From the NCBI GenBank assembly GCA_013203755.1, contig JABMPI010000153.1:1-9108 (forward strand): a DNA stretch of 9,108 bases, written 5' to 3'. A program made the translations under genes and the position numbers. The notes beneath the pieces are model-generated. The model was not told where the DNA came from, searched no databases, and saw nothing but the letters and a program-made list of their open reading frames with translations. Position 1 is the first letter of the stretch, and each line of letters starts with the position of its first letter. Origin of the DNA: Bacteroidota bacterium (GTDB taxonomy: Bacteria; Bacteroidota; Bacteroidia; Bacteroidales; Prolixibacteraceae). Shown here in pieces: positions 6,925 to 9,108 of this stretch.

Positions 6925-8109
6925 TTAATAAATAATTTCTTCCCGAAACTCTTCAACAATTGACTGGAACGAATTGGCTACTGATTGCCCAAGCCCACAT
7001 TTTGAAGCAACATGCATAGTCTCAGCCAATTTTACGAGTGTTTTTAAATAGGAAGATGGCTTTTTATTTGCTTTAATAGCCTCAATCCCTTTTAAAAGTT
7101 GCTGTGTTCCAACCCTGCAAGGCGTACATTGCCCACAAGATTCTTCGCAGAAAAAATCCACATAATTATGCAAGACATTATACATGGAACGGGAACTATT
7201 AAATAGCATGATAGAACCGCCGGTTGGCAATGAATCTCCGGAAAGTTTTCCCGGGTATCCGATGGTGTACTTACCAAAATTTTTTCTCGGGACACAAAAA
7301 CCAGAAACTCCACCCACCTGAACTGCTTTGGTGTCGCCATCACCAAATTCATCTACCAAATTCTGAACAGTTAGCCCTAATTCCAATTCATGCACGCCTC
7401 CTTTCGGAGTATCACCGGAAATTGAAAATAATTTAGATCCTTTTTGTCCCCTTGCGCCAATTTTACTGAATTCCTTTAGCCCCATGTTGCAAACCATCAT
7501 TGTCGAAACAAAGGTTTCAACATTATTTACAACGGTTGGCTTTCCCAGATAACCATCCGTGACCGGAAAAGGAGGTTTATTCCTCGGCTCGCCCCGTTTT
7601 CCTTCCATGGAATCTATCAATGCTGTTTCTTCACCACAAACGTAAGCTCCAGCTCCTGAAAAGATTTCGATTGAGAATTCCAGATTTAGCTTTTTTGCCT
7701 CTTCTTCAAAAATATTAATTTCCTTTTGCAAGTCATTTCGTAAAAAATTATATTCCGCACGCAAATAAACAAATCCTTTTTTTGCACCTATTATATAAGC
7801 ACATAAAGCCATACCCGAGAATACTTTTCTTGGAACTTGCGAAAGGATTTCCCTGTCTTTAAAAGTTCCGGGTTCTCCTTCGTCAGCATTACAAATCACA
7901 TATTTTTCTTTGTTTTGGGTTTCTTTTGCAAATTTCCATTTCAGACCTGTTAAAAAACCGGCTCCCCCTCTTCCCTTCAACCCCGAATCAATTAATTCCT
8001 GAATAATAGCATCTTTATCTTTTTTTATCATTTCGCCCAATACCTTATAAGGATAGGTAGAATATGGTGCAAAAATGATGTCTGCTCGTTTTACCGTATT
8101 TTCGTACAT
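6925..8109 (-). CDS. hydB: NuoF-like NADH/FMN subunit of the hydrogenase (HydB, short form)
   Basis: 394 residues. It binds FMN and NAD(H) and exchanges electrons between NADH and the hydrogenase subunit. Visible NuoF-family elements are GRGGAGFLTGLKW (47-59), NADEGEPGTFKDR (74-86), GAYVCGEETALIDSMEG (154-170), an SLBB-like region (about 225-300) and the C-terminal [4Fe-4S] ligands C325, C328, C331 and C371 (ESCGQCTPC then SKCG). It lacks the N-terminal thioredoxin-like [2Fe-2S] domain and the C-terminal 2[4Fe-4S] domain of Thermotoga-type HydB and HndC. It is thus closer in layout to complex I NuoF, but its place directly between hydC and hydA ties it to the hydrogenase. It starts 10 nt after hydC; the hydC stop is part of an AAGGAAA ribosome-binding sequence, so translation is likely coupled. 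Confidence 0.93.
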   Translation of the reverse strand: MYENTVKRADIIFAPYSTYPYKVLGEMIKKDKDAIIQELIDSGLKGRGGAGFLTGLKWKFAKETQNKEKYVICNADEGEPGTFKDREILSQVPRKVFSGMALCAYIIGAKKGFVYLRAEYNFLRNDLQKEINIFEEEAKKLNLEFSIEIFSGAGAYVCGEETALIDSMEGKRGEPRNKPPFPVTDGYLGKPTVVNNVETFVSTMMVCNMGLKEFSKIGARGQKGSKLFSISGDTPKGGVHELELGLTVQNLVDEFGDGDTKAVQVGGVSGFCVPRKNFGKYTIGYPGKLSGDSLPTGGSIMLFNSSRSMYNVLHNYVDFFCEESCGQCTPCRVGTQQLLKGIEAIKANKKPSSYLKTLVKLAETMHVASKCGLGQSVANSFQSIVEEFREEIIY

Positions 8110-8119
8110 GCTATTTTCC

Positions 8120-8590
8120 TTATTTGTTTAATTTATAATCTGCGATGATATTCCTAACCTTATCAGGTGTCAATTCGGTAAATACATCATCATTAATAAG
8201 CATTGCCGGGCCTTTATGGCAAAAACCCAAACAATTGGTAGTGAGTAATGAAAATTTCTTGTCATTGGTGGTTTCCCCCAACTTAATGTTCAGGCACTGC
8301 CCCAAAGCTTCCATTATTTCTCTTTTACCGTGCATGTCACATACAATGGTCTTGCAAACACGGATTACATATTTGCCTAACTCTTTATTTGTTTCCAAAA
8401 AAGAATAAAACGAAGCAGTACCATACACTTCTGCGGCAGAAATTTTAAGGACCTTTGCTACCTCTAGCATCGACTCTGCTTTGAGATAATGTTCTTTCTC
8501 GACAATTGATTGTAAAATAGGCAATAAAACCTCGCGTTTATTGCCATTCAGTTCAATTTTTTTGTTAATGATTTCGGTTACACCTGACAT
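8120..8590 (-). CDS. hydC: NuoE-like [2Fe-2S] thioredoxin-fold subunit (HydC)
   Basis: 156 residues, the usual length for NuoE/HydC proteins. An N-terminal helical part (about 1-70) precedes a thioredoxin-like ferredoxin domain whose [2Fe-2S] ligands are C79, C84, C120 and C124, giving the family pattern C-x4-C-x35-C-x3-C (CKTIVC and CLGFC). In complex I relatives and trimeric hydrogenases this subunit sits beside the FMN subunit and carries a single cluster near the flavin. It is the first gene of the minus-strand operon and the only one with a strong Shine-Dalgarno (AAGGAGG, 6 nt before the ATG). That supports the start at 8590 and suggests that ribosome loading for the operon begins here. 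Confidence 0.94.
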   Translation of the reverse strand: MSGVTEIINKKIELNGNKREVLLPILQSIVEKEHYLKAESMLEVAKVLKISAAEVYGTASFYSFLETNKELGKYVIRVCKTIVCDMHGKREIMEALGQCLNIKLGETTNDKKFSLLTTNCLGFCHKGPAMLINDDVFTELTPDKVRNIIADYKLNK

Positions 8591-8595
8591 ATTTA

Positions 8596-8603
8596 TCCTC
8601 CTT
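8596..8603 (-). promoter_or_regulatory. Strong Shine-Dalgarno for hydC
   Basis: AAGGAGGA is read on the minus strand 5 nt upstream of the hydC ATG. It is nearly a perfect match to the 16S anti-Shine-Dalgarno and fixes the hydC start. This is notable because most other genes in the window have weak or no such site, as is common in Bacteroidota. Confidence 0.8.
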
Positions 8604-8630
8604 GAATTTAATAGGTTAATGAATTATTCT

Positions 8631-8716
8631 CTGATTAAATAATATGCGACTTTATAAGGTATAAATATAAACCATTGGTCATAATATATTCCTGTATAAA
8701 GTCATCTTTTAATCAG
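8631..8716. repeat. 86-bp imperfect palindrome upstream of the hyd operon
   Basis: Outer arms CTGATTAAA (8631-8639) and TTTAATCAG (8708-8716) are perfect complements. Inner blocks GACTTTATA (8648-8656) and TATAAAGTC (8695-8703) also match perfectly, AGG/CCT extend them, and the centre is ACCA-T-TGGT (8671-8679). The symmetry thus runs the whole 86 bp with a few mismatches and a 3-nt arm-length difference. It lies 40 nt upstream of the hydC start. It could be a leader-RNA hairpin, a multi-site operator or a miniature inverted-repeat element; no clear target duplication flanks it. Confidence 0.7.
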
Positions 8717-8848
8717 ATATTAATGATAATTTAAACTAATTGAAATAATTAGGAACAAAATCCCTAAACTTTGTATGTTACATATCCGACAAATGGATAT
8801 AATGCAAAATTGAGTTATATTAGTTGTATGTTTTTGAACAAAAAACCC

Positions 8849-9012
8849 GAAATGATCGGTGAGATTTTTGTGCCTTTTTTACGACCAGCGAAAATGGTTC
8901 AGGAATTGGCTTAAGCATTTCACGTCAAATCATGCGATTACATAATGGAAGTCTGAAAGTACGTTCAGTACCCAATTCGGAAACACTATTTTGTATGATG
9001 TTTGATCAATAA
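8849..9012 (+). pseudogene. Truncated, frameshifted sensor histidine kinase C-terminus
   Basis: The plus strand encodes PEMIGEIFVPF up to about 8878. After one missing base in a run of Ts it continues TTSENGSGIGLSISRQIMRL and about 23 further residues to the TAA at 9010-9012. This is the end of a HATPase_c domain: the F-box (FVPFFTT) and the G2 box (GSGIGLS), followed by the usual terminal strand of histidine kinases. The rest of the ATP-binding domain, the DHp helices and any sensor region are absent; sequence before about 8849 no longer resembles a kinase. Restoring one T gives a continuous FVPFFTTSENGSGIGLS. The gene is therefore a decayed remnant, unless the T-run is a sequencing error, and even then it is 5'-truncated. 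Confidence 0.75.
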
Positions 9013-9028
9013 ATTTACCTCACCATTA

Positions 9029-9106
9029 CTAAGTGAAAGGTTTTAAATAACTTCCCCATTCTGACTTGTTCTTTTTCCCTTTCTCTTCATTAAAATTTTG
9101 AACCGT
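9029..9106 (-). CDS. Possible C-terminal end of a gene running off the right edge
   Basis: A minus-strand frame is open from the window edge for 25 codons to a TAG at 9031-9029. It is polar and lysine-rich and ends KSEWGSYLKPFT, which looks protein-like. It converges on the histidine kinase remnant, which stops at 9012. The visible part is too short to name a family, and a second frame on the same strand is open for nearly as long. If real, it is upstream of the hyd operon and separated from it by about 440 nt. Confidence 0.25.
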   Translation of the reverse strand, partial: TVQNFNEEKGKKNKSEWGSYLKPFT

Positions 9107-9108
9107 CC

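Noticed and set aside
6909..6959. Longer HydA start at 6959
   Set aside because: It overlaps the end of hydB, and the conserved ferredoxin fold begins right at the ATG at 6908.
8741..8759. TTG...CAA dyad as a Rex or FNR-type site
   Set aside because: The spacing and inner bases do not match either consensus, and the half-sites are only three bases long.
8604..8850. Bacteroidota-type promoter (TTTG at -33, TAnnTTTG at -7) for the hyd operon
   Set aside because: No convincing pair was found on the minus strand; near matches have wrong spacing, and AT-rich DNA gives many chance hits.

Overview
The window is AT-rich bacterial DNA that most likely comes from an anaerobic or facultatively anaerobic member of the Bacteroidota. 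Three things suggest this. A twin-arginine-exported Gfo/Idh/MocA oxidoreductase starts at the left edge. The intergenic DNA beside it holds degenerate AAGTCGAAAGT / AAGTAAAAAGT repeats like those I remember from Bacteroidota intergenic regions. Most genes also lack a clear Shine-Dalgarno sequence. No rRNA or other taxonomic marker is present, so the assignment is an inference.

The core, positions 1275-8590, is one tightly packed minus-strand operon with the order hydC-hydB-hydA-hydG-(small ORF)-hydF-hydE. The first three genes encode a NADH-linked trimeric [FeFe]-hydrogenase: a NuoE-like [2Fe-2S] subunit, a NuoF-like FMN/NADH subunit, and a catalytic subunit with NuoG-like accessory clusters and the H-cluster. 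The last three encode the complete maturation machinery: radical-SAM HydG and HydE, and the GTPase/scaffold HydF. Junctions are 4-16 nt, except for a 113-nt hydG-hydF gap that is filled by an open 38-codon frame. The locus therefore carries both the enzyme and everything needed to build its diiron site. The expected role is H2 production or uptake coupled to NAD(H), with or without ferredoxin.

Two features bear on mechanism. HydB consists only of the NuoF core, without the N-terminal thioredoxin-like domain and C-terminal ferredoxin domain found in bifurcating enzymes such as Thermotoga HydB. HydA lacks a C-terminal [2Fe-2S] extension and its L1 motif reads TSCSPGW. These may point to a minimal, possibly non-bifurcating enzyme, but sequence alone cannot settle this.

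Right flank (8604-9108): a strong Shine-Dalgarno precedes hydC. An 86-bp imperfect palindrome (8631-8716) lies 40 nt upstream of the hydC start, in the promoter/leader region. Beyond it is a 5'-truncated, frameshifted plus-strand remnant of a sensor histidine kinase (8849-9012), followed by a possible minus-strand gene tail at the edge.

Left flank (393-1274): about 880 nt without an intact gene. It holds the short repeats, a GC-rich hairpin element, a second small hairpin, a strong intrinsic terminator (985-1017) and two short plus-strand frames that look like decayed gene ends. No CRISPR array, tRNA, rRNA or complete insertion sequence was seen.
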